Part shown: in pieces, positions 50,823 to 61,830 of the stretch
Position numbering within the stretch: the stretch's first letter is position 1
How the letters are laid out: the number at the start of each line of letters is the position of its first letter
From: Melampsora larici-populina 98AG31
Taxonomy: Eukaryota > Basidiomycota > Pucciniomycetes > Pucciniales > Melampsoraceae
Length of the DNA stretch: 64,000 nt
Reading direction: 5' to 3'
NCBI RefSeq assembly: GCF_000204055.1
Contig: NW_006768781.1
Coordinates: 21,392-85,391 of the forward strand
The notes under the pieces: generated by a model
The model's input: the letters and a program-made list of their open reading frames with translations, nothing else
The model's database searches: none
Told to the model about the DNA's origin: nothing
Made by a program: the position numbers and the translations under genes

Positions 50823-51304
50823 CTGAGGGCACAGGTTCCGGCGTAAGACTACAGCTATTCGGCTAGTCACGTTGAGAACAACAACTGAACTGTGAGCTTG
50901 AAATAGGGTGAGATCACGCGTAAGAGGAAGGTTATAAAACAGACAACAAAAAGTTGAATAAATTGATTCTTTTCGACAAGACCCTACTAACCTGAGGGCA
51001 CAGGTTCCGGCGTAAGACTACAGCTATTCGGCTAGTCACGTCGAGAACATCAACTGACCTAACAACATCAAAAGAACACAACAATCAAAAAGAGAACTAG
51101 AATGACCAAAAGAGAAAGGAAGCTACCTGTGAGCTTGAAATACAATGAGGTCACGCGTAAGAGGAAGGTTATAAAACAGACAACAAAAAGTTGAATAAAT
51201 CTAAGTTTTAAGAGTGGTCTGTTATTAGTGAACAATCAAAAAGTAACAATGATAATGTAAGAAGAAAATAACTTACTGATTCTTTTTGACAAGAAAAGAA
51301 TCAG
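50823..51304 (-). repeat. hairpin-led tandem duplication: intron-bearing copy followed by exactly spliced copy (locus B)
   Basis: Read on the minus strand. An 11-bp stem (51304-51294 with 51286-51276; CTGATTCTTTT / AAAAGAATCAG) ends in the G of a GTAAGT donor. The intron-bearing copy is 50992-51294, with segments 51201-51276 (GTAAGT…TTAG) and 51059-51126 (GTAGCT…TTAG). A 10-nt spacer beginning GTTAGT (50991-50982) follows. The second copy, 50823-50981, lacks both segments exactly: 159 nt against 159 nt, with about eight mismatches. The second copy begins in the hairpin loop (TCTTGTC). A TATAAAGG box lies about 100 bp upstream (near 51395). No open frame spans the exons. Confidence 0.85.
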
Positions 51305-51761
51305 AAAAAGTGGGAAAAAGAAACACAGAAAAGACCAGATAACCCCCAACAGAATTTTCCAATACCCCTGGCTTTAAATTACCAAACTGCTATCCCTTTA
51401 TACACCTGCACAATCCAACCACTCTGCATTAGTCTGCTTTCACCAACCAGTCTCACTACATGTACCTGATCATTCACTCCAATTACCTCCTATGGGATTG
51501 TGATCTTTGACTAACTAACCAGATAGTATTGCAACAGGGTCCTGCCTATTTGTAAACGGGCACGCACAAAGATACATGAAGGCTGCAGGGTGCTACTTTT
51601 TTTAAGGGCGTGCTCCAATCTTAAAGGGGGTGTCACTGATGACATGTGACATATGAGGTCAACAAGGGAGGACATCATTGCGCACACTGGGCTGCAGGCA
51701 GCAGGGTTGGCCAGGCTTCGATCACCACAACCTACTCTCTCAATCCCACCTTGACTTCAGC
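51305..51761. other. intergenic region upstream of PXMP4
   Basis: This holds the promoter side of locus B (minus strand) and the upstream region of the PXMP4 gene (plus strand), so the two transcripts are divergent. No other gene is visible. Confidence 0.5.
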
Positions 51762-52822
51762 ATGGACGAGATCAATCGCCTGATCACGAACCCTCGGTAT
51801 CAAGAAATATTAGCAATTGTCAAAGGTGCTCGCAATGCTCTCGTCTATGGTGCCAAAATCCGCTTTCCTCATGCATTGGTGATGAGTTTGATATTCCATG
51901 GAGGCAGGCCGTCAGTGAACCTTTTTTTCCTTATCTTGCTCAGATTCCCTTATTGATATCTTATATTCTTGTTTTTCTTTTTCTTATTGGCTTGGATGAA
52001 CATAGTTTGAAAGATCGTGCTCGATTTGTTTATAATGCTACCAAACAACATGCTCTTAACTTGTGTCGCTTTAACGCAATCTATAAGACTTCACTCCTTT
52101 TTCTACGACAGATTGGTGGAAAGGAACATAAGATTGATACTTTTCTGGCCGGATTACTGGGTGGTTACTTTGTTTTTGGAGAACAGAATTCGGTAAACGA
52201 GCAGGTCAGTTTTCGATCACAATTATCCCAAAATGAACAATAGATTGATAGATGTCATTCTACCTTGTTTCAGATTGTCTTGTACTGTGTCTCTCGTGTA
52301 ATATCTTCTTTTCTTCCTCGAGCTCAACCTGCCAAACTTCCAACTGCATCAAAGCCAGATATAATCGTGACACAAACTACACAACCCAAAAGTAGTAGGA
52401 GCTGGGATTCACCTCCTGGTTCGATGCCTCATCCTCCTGGCTACCCCTATCCAGCTTCGATCCCGGTCGATCGCCGAGTCTTTTCCATATATGCTGCTAT
52501 CACTTGGGGAGCAGTCATGTGGCTGTTTCGCTGGCGTAGGCATACTTTGCAAGGTGGTCTAGTCAATAGCATGCAATGTAGGTCCACAGAGCTCTATCTC
52601 AATTGAAGCTCAAGAACCCTGGAATACTGACTGCCTTCCGGTGCTTTGATCTCTATGATTGATTGATGATTCTCTGGTTTCAAAGATCTCTACTTAGACT
52701 CGGAAGTTTGGTCTAATCTTAAGAATTTACTTTGGCGTAGGTTCAATTTTACCTTTCAATTCTTTCTCGCACTCTTTTCCACGAAGCTTATCCAAGCTAA
52801 TGTGTCTTCATCGCATAGATAA
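51762..52822 (+). CDS. PXMP4: peroxisomal membrane protein 4 (PMP24, Tim17-like family)
   Basis: Four exons (51762-51910, 52006-52204, 52274-52577 and 52686-52822) give 262 residues. The motifs are those of PXMP4/PMP24 of the peroxisomal membrane, related to the Tim17/22/23 fold: ILAIVKGARNALVYGAKIRF, PHALVMSLIF, then NATKQHALNLCRFNAIYK and the glycine-rich segment FLAGLLGGYFVFGE with QIVLYCVSRVI. The last exon continues SMQ-YLYLDSEVWSNLKNLL. It was chosen over the read-through stop at 52606 because the donor GTAGGT and acceptor AAAG restore the expected ending. A loop around QPKSSRSWDSPPGSMPHPP is an insertion relative to animal homologues. Its molecular role in peroxisomes is not well defined. 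Confidence 0.85.
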
Positions 52823-53498
52823 TATCGCATAATCAAGGAACTAAGGTAATGAAGATGACGTAGATCACTTCTAGATGTTATCCAAGTCCTCCAGGGGTCT
52901 TGGGCGTAGTTTGTGTTATAGATAGTACAGAATTTTGAGGATGTTGTAGTGTTAGAACTGTTATTTAATCGCACCTGATTCACTGCGGCTTGCTGGTTGT
53001 TGATTATGGGATTTCAAACTCATAAATATATTGCAAAAACAAATGTAGAACACTTTCATCTATGGAGTTCCATAAATGAAACGTGAGACGAAATATCAAA
53101 GGTTCAAGATATCAATGGGTTTCAGTGGGCTCTACATTGTTCACCAAGAGGCTTCAAGGATTGGTAGGAGAGATTCACAAATTTTAAGGGAGGAAAATAT
53201 GTCAAGGAAGATGTTGAGTTTGTTAAATGGCATCTGCCCCCTTCGCTTACTTTGAACTTGATCAATTTGAATAAGCTCATTCCATCAAATGTTTTCTAAC
53301 TTTCAATATCACTTATTTCAATTGACTTTTAAGTTTTTTTCAATTGATTGTGTTGATAATCTTTCTTTGAAAAAGAGTGGAAACCAAGCTAATGATATCA
53401 CCTATTTGTGTTGTATCATGACATCTCACTATTTCCTCTGGTACTAACCGCAAGTCAATTGATATGATCCAACAATTACAAACTCCAAAATCATAATT
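52823..53498. other. intergenic region between converging genes
   Basis: No gene seen. The AT-rich stretch at 53270-53500 is likely the 3' flank of GPI8. Confidence 0.5.
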
Positions 53499-55260
53499 TC
53501 ATTTCATGGTAGCTGCCACAAAATGAGCAGTTACCGTTAAACTTAAAATCAAAACACCTTTCATCCATTGATCACGCCAATTTCCGACTTGTTCAATTAA
53601 CAATTCTAAACCATCGTTATTCTTACCTTTAGCATTAGTATCAGAAGTAGGTGAAGATTTAGGTGATTTAATTTTAGAAGAGGAAGGTGTTGGTGTGACC
53701 CAAATTGATTTTTGAGTTTCGATTGGTTCGGTGGGGATCGTCAAAGGAGTTGACGAACCCAGTTCTACTGAACTTACGCCACCAAAGAAATCAGTCATCA
53801 AGATATCCTTCAATGGACGTGTAAGTAGATCAGTACGAGCAGCAGGCGTAGAGTGACAAGTATCGAATGAGAAGGCATCAACCTGCGCATGAAGATCAAA
53901 AGAACAAGTCAGTATTCATGACTCTTAAGTCTCTAGTCAAAACCACTCACAAATTCTTGCATATTAGCCTTTGAAGTCTTGTTGAGGCCTTCCAAGTAAC
54001 TCAAAACAAAATGACTAAACCGATCCACAACAGCCACCCCAATATCTTGATCTGCATGATGCTAAAAAACAAGAAGAAATCAGCTCAATAAAAGATTGGA
54101 TGAAGTATAGAATAGAAAGATAGTAAAACTAACTGAGTAAGAATTCTCGCCTTTAGCAGATGAACCAGTTGCAAAGATATTTGGTGAATAGAATTTAGTG
54201 AGCATTGTATTGGCTTGACAAGTATCAATCATAAAAAATAACTCGTTATAACTTTATCAAAACAAAGAGAACCAAAGAAATCAAATCAGTCATTCCAATC
54301 TAATCTGATCCAATTTTAGAAAAGAAATGTAATCCGAAATTCATTTACCGTTTTTCTGCCCACATCGTTTGAAATGCATCTGCAATATCAAATGCACTAA
54401 TTTCTTCTGAATCTTGAAATTTCAAAAACTCTTCACCACCATGACCCGTCATATAAACAAAGATATTAGATCTTTCATCACTCATTAATCTTTTTGAACG
54501 TGGAGTTCCATCAACTACTCTGCCTTTGAAATCAAAAACGAAACAGAGAAACAGAATCAGGAGAGAAATTAGTAAAAAGATTCAACTAAATTCGAAAGAT
54601 CAGAAATTCAAAATATGATCTAACCTGTTAAAAGTCTTATAAAGTTTTCAACTGAAACTTCATCACCTCTATAATCTACTTCGATTCCATCACCATAAAG
54701 ATCTAATCGTCTATCAGCATTACTATAAACTGTAGCCGGAAACATGTTTCTTGGATTACAAGCCATATCATCTGCCAACATTAGAATGATATTCGAATCA
54801 GGAATTCCAAGCCTTTTAACAGATCGATACCTATAATCGTCATCAAAAAAAGGGTAAGTTAAGAAACTCAATAATAAACTGATGATGTCGAGTTCTACTT
54901 ACATTCCTAATGTATTAGCTACATGCTATTAACAATCAGAAGAATTTCGAAGAAGTCTGAATGAATAATCTGTCAAAACAGTCTTCCTATATAGCTAGAA
55001 TCTTGGTTGAGCCGAAATGGATAATGTTTTTTTTGGGACCCACTCTATAATTGAACCTGTTGATCAATCAAAAGATAATTGGTAATCAGTACAATCTAAT
55101 TTATCATAAGTTGATTATTGAAGATGACCCACCAAAACCTCGAAGTGCAAACTAGGACCGCCCAATTGTTTGATTGTTGAGATGCATTGCTTTGATTGAT
55201 TGAAAGTGTTAAGATTGAGAATAAAATGAAAAGTTGAAGGTGTTGATAGAGTTGGATCAT
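53499..55260 (-). CDS. GPI8: GPI-anchor transamidase catalytic subunit (PIG-K/Gpi8)
   Basis: Caspase-like (C13) cysteine protease of the ER GPI transamidase, which cuts C-terminal signals and attaches the GPI anchor. Eight exons: 55133-55260, 55044-55056 (13 nt), 54903-54925 (23 nt), 54625-54830, 54349-54523, 54134-54251, 53951-54061 and 53499-53882; 385 residues. The start at 55260 gives a signal peptide ([19 protein letters not shown]); an in-frame ATG at 55311 would add 17 residues. Hallmarks: [34 protein letters not shown], the catalytic His in [12 protein letters not shown] and the catalytic Cys in [12 protein letters not shown], then [11 protein letters not shown] and [13 protein letters not shown]. 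The C-terminal exon ends in a membrane segment ([19 protein letters not shown]), as in fungal Gpi8. Its substrates would include the GPI-tailed proteins at 5.0 and 15.0 kb. Confidence 0.93.
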
Positions 55261-55528
55261 CTTGTTGCTTGATGATCGTTGATTGAGTTTCAGTTTCAGA
55301 ACATTTAGCATTTAGTCACACTACACAGACATATCACAGACTCAGCCTACTCTTTATAAGACTATTCAGTCAGTCTACACCTGGCTTTAAGCATACTATA
55401 GCATAGCTTTCACACAGCTGAAATCTACCGCTATTGATTGATTGGTGAAGATTCAACACATTCCTCAAGTTTCAACTCCAAATCAGTAAGTTGAATTACA
55501 AATCAAATTAAATCAAATCAAACTTATC
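55261..55528. promoter_or_regulatory. shared divergent promoter of GPI8 and the MMTAG2-like gene
   Basis: The two genes are transcribed in opposite directions from this interval of 270 bp or less. It includes short TATA-like stretches (TATAAG near 55356) but no motif I can assign. Confidence 0.45.
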
Positions 55529-56503
55529 ATGTTTTCAGGTCCCATCAGAGGAGGAACACGGTAAGGCACTTTCTCTATCATCATCAAAAAAAAAGAAACC
55601 ATTCCAATCTAATCAAATGATTTTTGTACATTAAAGTGGAGGACAAGGAGATTTTAAATGGACAGATGTAGCAGATGATAAAGATCGAGAAAATTATTTG
55701 GGTCATTCAATTTTAGCACCGGTAGGTAGATGGCAAAAAAATAGAGATATCACTTGGTATAATAATGATAAACAAAATCAAGGAATCAAATCAGAAGAAG
55801 ATCAAATTGAAGAAAAAAGAAAAAGAAAAGAAGAAGAAATTAAAGCGATTAAATTGGCTGAAGAAGATGCATTAAGTTTAGCATTGTTGAGTTTTTTTTG
55901 ATTTTTATTTATTTATCTTTCGATTCTAATGGGAAAAAACTAATGGATTACATTTTTTTTGTCTCCAGAGGTTTTAAACCCACACCAAGGGCGCAGATAG
56001 CTAGTTCTTCAAATACAACCGAATTAGGAGATCGAAAAAAAGAAACAAATGAAGAAGAAAAACGTCAAGAAAAGGAAAAAAGAGCCAAAGAGAAAGCCGA
56101 AAAGTTAGCAAGAAAATTAGCAAGAGCAGAAAAACGTGCCATCAAACATGAAAGACATTCTACTTCTAAATCTCATTTACGTCATTCTAGATCACCGATT
56201 AGACGTCGAGAAGATTATGATCATGAACCAATTAGGGATTCAAGAATTGGATCTCGTAGACGAGAACGATCGAGGAGTTTCGAAAGAGAACGTGATTCTT
56301 CAAATCGATATGATAAAGGAAAGAGACGAGAGGAGTATCGATCAAGATCAAGATCAAAGAGTCCATCAATCTCTACATCTCGTCATCAATATCATCATCG
56401 CAGTCCTAGTCCAGATTCGTTTCATCGTCCTCGTCGACATCGATCACGATCAATTGAAGATGATCGCAACTTGACCAACTCAAGAGATAGGACTAGAAGA
56501 TAA
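55529..56503 (+). CDS. MMTAG2-like nuclear RS-rich protein
   Basis: Three exons (55529-55560, 55637-55885 and 55969-56503) give 271 residues. The N-terminus matches the MMtag domain (multiple myeloma tumour-associated protein 2 family): MFSGPIRGGTRGGQGDFKW, then RENYLGHSILAPVGRWQK and DITWYN. A long charged coiled-coil-like stretch of Lys/Glu follows (EEKRKRKEEEIKAIKLAEED … EEKRQEKEKRAKEKAEKL). It ends in an Arg/Ser/Asp-rich tail with RS dipeptides (RSRSRSKSPS), a feature of splicing-associated nuclear proteins. Its function is poorly known even in animals; a role around mRNA processing is inference. The first exon is only 32 nt, and the model rests on the conserved motif crossing the junction. 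Confidence 0.85.
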
Positions 56504-56811
56504 ATCTTTGCTCATCTTCTTTTCATTCTTCAAATCTCCTTTTTCATTCTAGATCTCAACATAGATCTTAATACCTGTAAATATTGGATTGATAATATTT
56601 GTTGTTTAAACAGAAGTCTTACAAATTGATAACAGCTATACATTACATGATTTGAAATAATCTGATAGCTATTCTTTTCTTTTACTCTTTGCAATCCTAC
56701 TTGAAGCTTATAGGTATAAAATGTGATCAAAAAAGCAAAACATTCAAGTCACGGAAAAAAGAACAATTTTTAAATCACATGGAATAACACAAAATCTTAT
56801 GATTTAGAAAT
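56504..56811. other. short intergenic region between converging genes
   Basis: AT-rich 3' flanks of the MMTAG2-like gene and COQ3; nothing else is visible. Confidence 0.6.
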
Positions 56812-57923
56812 TTAATTAAGTGGTTTTTTAACACCAAAGAAATAATTTACTAATTCACCTAAAACAAATTCTCTTGGAAACAAATTCCAATGACCCGTTA
56901 ATGGTTCATAAAATGAACCACGAGTTTCTAATTCAGATCTTTCAAATGATTTAGCCCAACCTAATCTGTTCCTAAAGAAATCTGTTAATTCTTCTGGTTT
57001 AACAAACTTTTCATATGTATGAGTTCCAGGTGGAACTAAACCAATGAAAGGTAAGTTGGATTCTGCTAAATAAATCGTTAAAAGTCTGGCTAATGGTGTA
57101 CGTGAAATGGTTGATAGAATTAAATGACCTCCTGGCTATTAAAATCGAATGCAAACAAATAGTCATTATCAGTCACGGAAAAGATAAAGGACGATTTTCT
57201 TGTATGGAAGAATACACTAACCTTGGTAAGTTTTGCAAGACCGGTTAGGAAAGCGTGAGGATCTTCAACATGTTCGATAACTTCCATAGCACAAACAACA
57301 TCATAAAGCTCTTGTTGATCATCTTCTTTTAAAAGGTCTTCCACTGAACAATGTCGATATCTAAGTCTATTTTCTTGATTTGGTAAATCTTCAAGTTGAG
57401 CTTCATGTTGAAAATTAAGTTTAGAATCATTTGAAGCATGAGAACTAGCCACTTTTATAGAAGCAGCAGCCGCATCAATTCCAAGTACATCACCACCTAA
57501 TCTACTTAAAACTTCTGAAAAAATACCACCACCACAACCTACATCTAAAACTTTTTGACCAGATAGAAATCGATTGGGATTTAATGGTGATTCTAATTTA
57601 AGTGAAGATTGAGGTGTCACATCATATAAGATTCTTTCACGTATGAATTGAGTACGAATCGGATTCATTCGATGTAATAAACCAAACCCTCCACTTTCAT
57701 CCCACCAAGTTGATGCTAATGAATTGAAATGTTTGATTTCTTCCGGTGAAACTGTTGCATTTGATGCGGTAGTATTGTTGAATGAAGAGGAAGTATTGGA
57801 TTGAGAACTTTCTTGGTTTAGAAGTGGATTGGTTGTGGAATGTAATTGACGAGCAGTTGATCGGATCGGATTACTTGCAACTGAAGTAGGACGAAAGATG
57901 ATAGATCGAAGTGTTGGCCACAT
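56812..57923 (-). CDS. COQ3: ubiquinone biosynthesis O-methyltransferase Coq3
   Basis: SAM-dependent methyltransferase that carries out both O-methylations of coenzyme Q synthesis on the matrix side of the inner mitochondrial membrane. Two exons (57222-57923 and 56812-57135) joined in phase 0 give 341 residues. The N-terminus (MWPTLRSIIFRPTSVASNPI) is a mitochondrial presequence. Family motifs are EIKHFNSLASTWWDESGGF, LLHRMNPIRTQFI, the SAM site VLDVGCGGGIFSEVLSRLG with GIDAAAASI, and CAMEVIEHVEDPHAFL. Exon 2 gives PGGHLILSTISRTPLARLL and GTHTYEKFVKPEELTDFF, the usual C-terminal half. The gene is complete. Confidence 0.95.
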
Positions 57924-58865
57924 GATTGATCAAGATATTGAATTTGTTCGATGATGATGATAAGTTGATAGTTATCGAATATGAAAAGTTGATGATGAAG
58001 TGAATGAGATTGAGAAGTGGTTTGGGTAGAAATGGGAAAGAGAGATCGAAGTTTTGTGTTCAACAGACAAGTCCGCTCTTTACCACTTAAACTGTTTAAA
58101 ACCCCATGGTTTACAACTCCTCTCACAACATCTTCTCACTTCATTTGATAACGAACTTTGATCTGATTAACTCAGCATTGTACCCCTTGAAGTGACATTA
58201 ACTAAGATAGGCTCAAATGAAACTATATATGACATGCCTTCATCAAGTTCTTTCTCTTGTGAGACTTGATTGATTGCATGGATGACGAGACGTGGCTACT
58301 GAGATGTCAAACTACAAATTGGGTTTGAGGGGTTCACTGACTGATTTCAAAGTTCTCCATCATCAACTCAAAGAATGTGATGTTGATATCACTCTCGACC
58401 CCTTTATGATGAGTTCAACAGGGGTCAACCAACTCTAGAGATGTCAAGCTCCTCCAAGAGGTCTCGTATTACCAGGGTGAAACTTTCAAAATGATTCAAA
58501 TTTGCTCAAAACCGGATCTTTGCCGTGGCCATAAGATCAAGGGGCATGTCGATAACTAAACTTGATAAAACGATACCCACTTATGATGATGGTGTTAGAC
58601 AGCGCAATAAAGGTCAAATGTATATCGTCACATTTTTAATCATGTATGTATGAAAACCATGAAAATGTGGTGTTGAACAATGGCAAATACCAAAATTACA
58701 TAAAAGAGAGGTCAGGTATATAAGGGAGGGATTATGAAAGCAGCCTGCATCCCTATATTTTACCTCTCGTTACCAATGATGATTAAAGTGATGATTGGAC
58801 GTTCCTTCAAGTCAAAAAAGGTTTTACAACTCCTGAAGTCTGAGAATAAAACACCAGCTATCCCC
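57924..58865. other. intergenic region
   Basis: Upstream of COQ3 and downstream of the NCBP3-like gene. No gene or recognisable repeat is seen. Confidence 0.55.
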
Positions 58866-60719
58866 TTACAATAATCTTCCGATAGATGATCCAAACAATC
58901 TTCCAAAAGATGATCCACGTCCCTTATTTCCAGATGAACGACTCTTTCGACGTCGAGATTGAGTGAGCCGTTTGATTTTCTTGCCCGTTTCTTCATCAAT
59001 CATCTCAACATATTCATCCACAAGTTCTTCATCTTCTCCTAATTCTTCTTCATTTGTTTGTCCATCAGCTTGTACAATCCACGTTCTCAGTCCATCTTCA
59101 GGAGGTGTTCTTTGTCGCTCCTTGTCTTCCGATACCTCATCGTTCAAATTACCGCCACCTGCACCTAACCGACTACGTGGGAACAGGTCTTCTTTAGAGA
59201 ACTGTTCCCTTTCAGGTTCATGTCGCTTTGACCTTCGCTGATGTGAGTCTTCATCGTCGCTGCCAGGTCTGCCATCATCGTGATCATTGATCCCATCCTG
59301 ATCATTACTGGTCGAAGCTTGACACATGAAACGATCTAGCTCATCGTCAAGATCAGCCGCAGTGGCGGCTCCTCGGTGACGCGATCGACCATCACGGCGA
59401 TCGGATGGTAGACGAGCAATGGGACGATTTCGAGACCAAGTTTCGTCATCCGGGCCAGGTCTTCTACTTGAAGGATTATCAACTCGTCGACGTTTAGAGG
59501 ACTGATGGAAAGAAGATGAGGCCTTCTGAGTTGATACGCCGTCCCGACCAGCACGATCTCCATGGAGGACGTAAAAAAGACTATGATCTCGAGCTCGAAC
59601 CCGTTTGACATCGAGGCTGGTGGCGAAACGGATGAAAGGTACTAACTGTTCCGGACGAGTAGGTTGTAAGAGAGGGTTGGGTTTGTTGGTTTCAAATAAA
59701 CTGGAGGCGAGTGGTTTCGAAGGCCTGAGAGCAAAAACAAAATCGGCAGCGGCCGCAAGGACATCTTGTGTAGGACGGCTTGGTACGCAGGATAAGAAAT
59801 CGATGGCCTCTGCCAATCCGTTTTCTCCTTCGACCTCATCCGGTTTTAGAAGTAAAGTAGTAAAAGCCTCAATAGCCGCTGATTTGTCTTTGAAGGCCAA
59901 CACACAACTAAAATCGTCAATCCATTCCAAATGTTCAAAGTTGAGTTCTCGGGTCTTGACCATTTGAATGATATGACTGATGATTTGTTCGGTTTTGAGT
60001 AATCCTACCGATCGATTATAAAGAAAGATGGCGTTGGGTCTAAGTTCACGTTCGAGACCAGGAGTGTATTCAGGTGAAGGTGGAAGTACTATTTTGTTTG
60101 CAAGTGCAAGAATAGATTGGATAATAAGGTGAAGTTTTCAAAAATCAACACACAGGAACTAAGCCAAGGCGTGTAAAGGTAAAGAATCAAGATTATAGAT
60201 AATTTCGAAAAGAGGTAGTGTCGAGCATCCTTTCTCTATCTTTTTTTGGTAATTGATATATTTGTGTTGATGGCTCACAAAGGCTGTTCAAAGTTTCTTC
60301 ATCAAACACATTCTCGGTTTCAAGTTTTGAACCAAATTCGACTCCATTCGGTTCCAGTCCGTTTGATGTATCATCTCCTTCCTGACCTTCGTCGTCATAT
60401 GACAAAGGTGGGTGTGGTAATTCGTCTTGTCTCGGTTCTTTCTCGCTTCGCCTCTGCGCCATCTAATCAACCAAAATGTCATGTTATAATAAAAAAATAA
60501 GACAGGAAAAAGAACAAAGTTAGTCAAGTTTCTTCCCAAGTAAAAATGAGATTGAATCAAGTCAAGAAAAAGTGAAAGTACCTCGAGATCAAATTGAAGA
60601 TCATAACTGGGCTTATAAAGTAATCGTGAGGCAGAACTGGCTTGTGGATTGACTTCAGAGCGATGAGGAGGCATATCCCTAAAGGATAGTATTGAGTCTG
60701 GTGGTTTGTCGCTGAACAT
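58866..60719 (-). CDS. NCBP3-like (nuclear cap-binding subunit 3 / C17orf85-type) protein
   Basis: Three exons (60582-60719, 60279-60462 and 58866-60088) give 514 residues. The core is a divergent RRM typical of the NCBP3 family: RPNAIFLYNRSVGLLKTEQI followed by FEHLEWIDDFSCVLAFKDKS, with the WIDD motif that in the family contributes to cap recognition. The C-terminal half is Asp/Glu/Arg-rich and disordered and ends in a Gly/Arg/Phe tail (GRGSSFGRLFGSSIGRLL). The upstream exons are linked through donor CTTT|GTGAGC at 60278 and acceptor AATAG at 60089. The frame stays open and no in-frame ATG lies directly upstream of the core, so the link is likely, but the 190-bp intron is longer than its neighbours. 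Alternatively 60193-60719 is a separate small gene. NCBP3 acts in mRNA export and processing with cap-binding and TREX factors. Confidence 0.68.
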
Positions 60720-61830
60720 TATGAAGTGTAAAACAAAGTTGATGATTTAAATGTTATGGTACTGCAGAATCTGGATTGGGCAACCGAAGTTGAAACAAAA
60801 CGAGGGCTTTGTTTAAGCTGCCTTGTATCATGTATGTCACTAATCAAGTGAAAAGACGTGACAGGCGTCACAGGCGCAAGCAGTGACATTGCAATGCAGA
60901 TCTCTCTGATTTGTATGTCTCCTTGCTGAGCATCACCATCATCTGCTTTCTGGCTGAACATGAAAATTTCAGGTGCCTTATCATGACCAGCAAAGACAGA
61001 CATGAATAATTTTTTGAGGACCAGGAAGGAGTTTGGCTCCGACAGAGTTTACCACTTGTATTCACATCATTATCATACTATTTTTATTCTTCAAGCACTA
61101 CCCTTCACCACAATGTTTAACTTTGTTTGAGCATTCATTATGTAGTCAACCACTCATCATGTACATTTATCAAGATATTAGTAGTTTTTTACAGTATTGT
61201 CTATCAGGTTCTACTGAGTTTTCTGATGGTGGATGAGGATCGGATTCTTGATGGATCTCGTCAAGTTGCACTACCAATGATCAGCTTCATACATTGAATC
61301 TTTAGTATAATATCACTGGTCAAATTACAGAGGATTCTGGTCATTTGAATCAAACCTTTCAATTTCATTGCAAGTTACTTTTATCTCAGGTTCATGTTTT
61401 GGGGCGCACATGACATGACAATTCACTAAAGCAGCGCTGTCTTTGCCTTGTGTGAACTCCAATAAGTCACAGTATCGCGAAAACTCGAGGTAAAATGACC
61501 TACACCCAGCCCTGGAAGCGTTGAGGATGTCCTATAGGTTCAAAGCTAGCCCAGGGCCAATGAGTAAAATAGCGTTTTGATGTCCACATTTTGTAGTGAC
61601 ATGCCTGTAGGTGTCAGCAATGAGAGGATATTCGATCATGGGTTTAGACAGGTTCCTGAGCTCGATGTGGTTTGATGCAATTTGTAGACTTCAACCAAAC
61701 AACCGCCAAAGATCACCCCCAAGCCTCTCAACCTCAACGGTCTTGCACTCTTAAAACATCGTCGCGACTCGCTCACGATACTTTTCTAAAGGCCTCTTCT
61801 GTACTCCGATCAGGATATCCGAGGATTAAC
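60720..61830. promoter_or_regulatory. divergent intergenic region
   Basis: The NCBP3-like and RNPS1-like genes diverge from here. A short frame at 61672 is not connected to anything conserved. No specific sites are recognised. Confidence 0.4.

Noticed and set aside
60193..60278. Continuation of the second NCBP3 exon to the stop at 60193
   Set aside because: Reading through gives an orphan 134-residue protein and leaves the RRM exon without a start; the GTGAGC donor at 60278 joins both in phase. Kept as an alternative in the gene entry.
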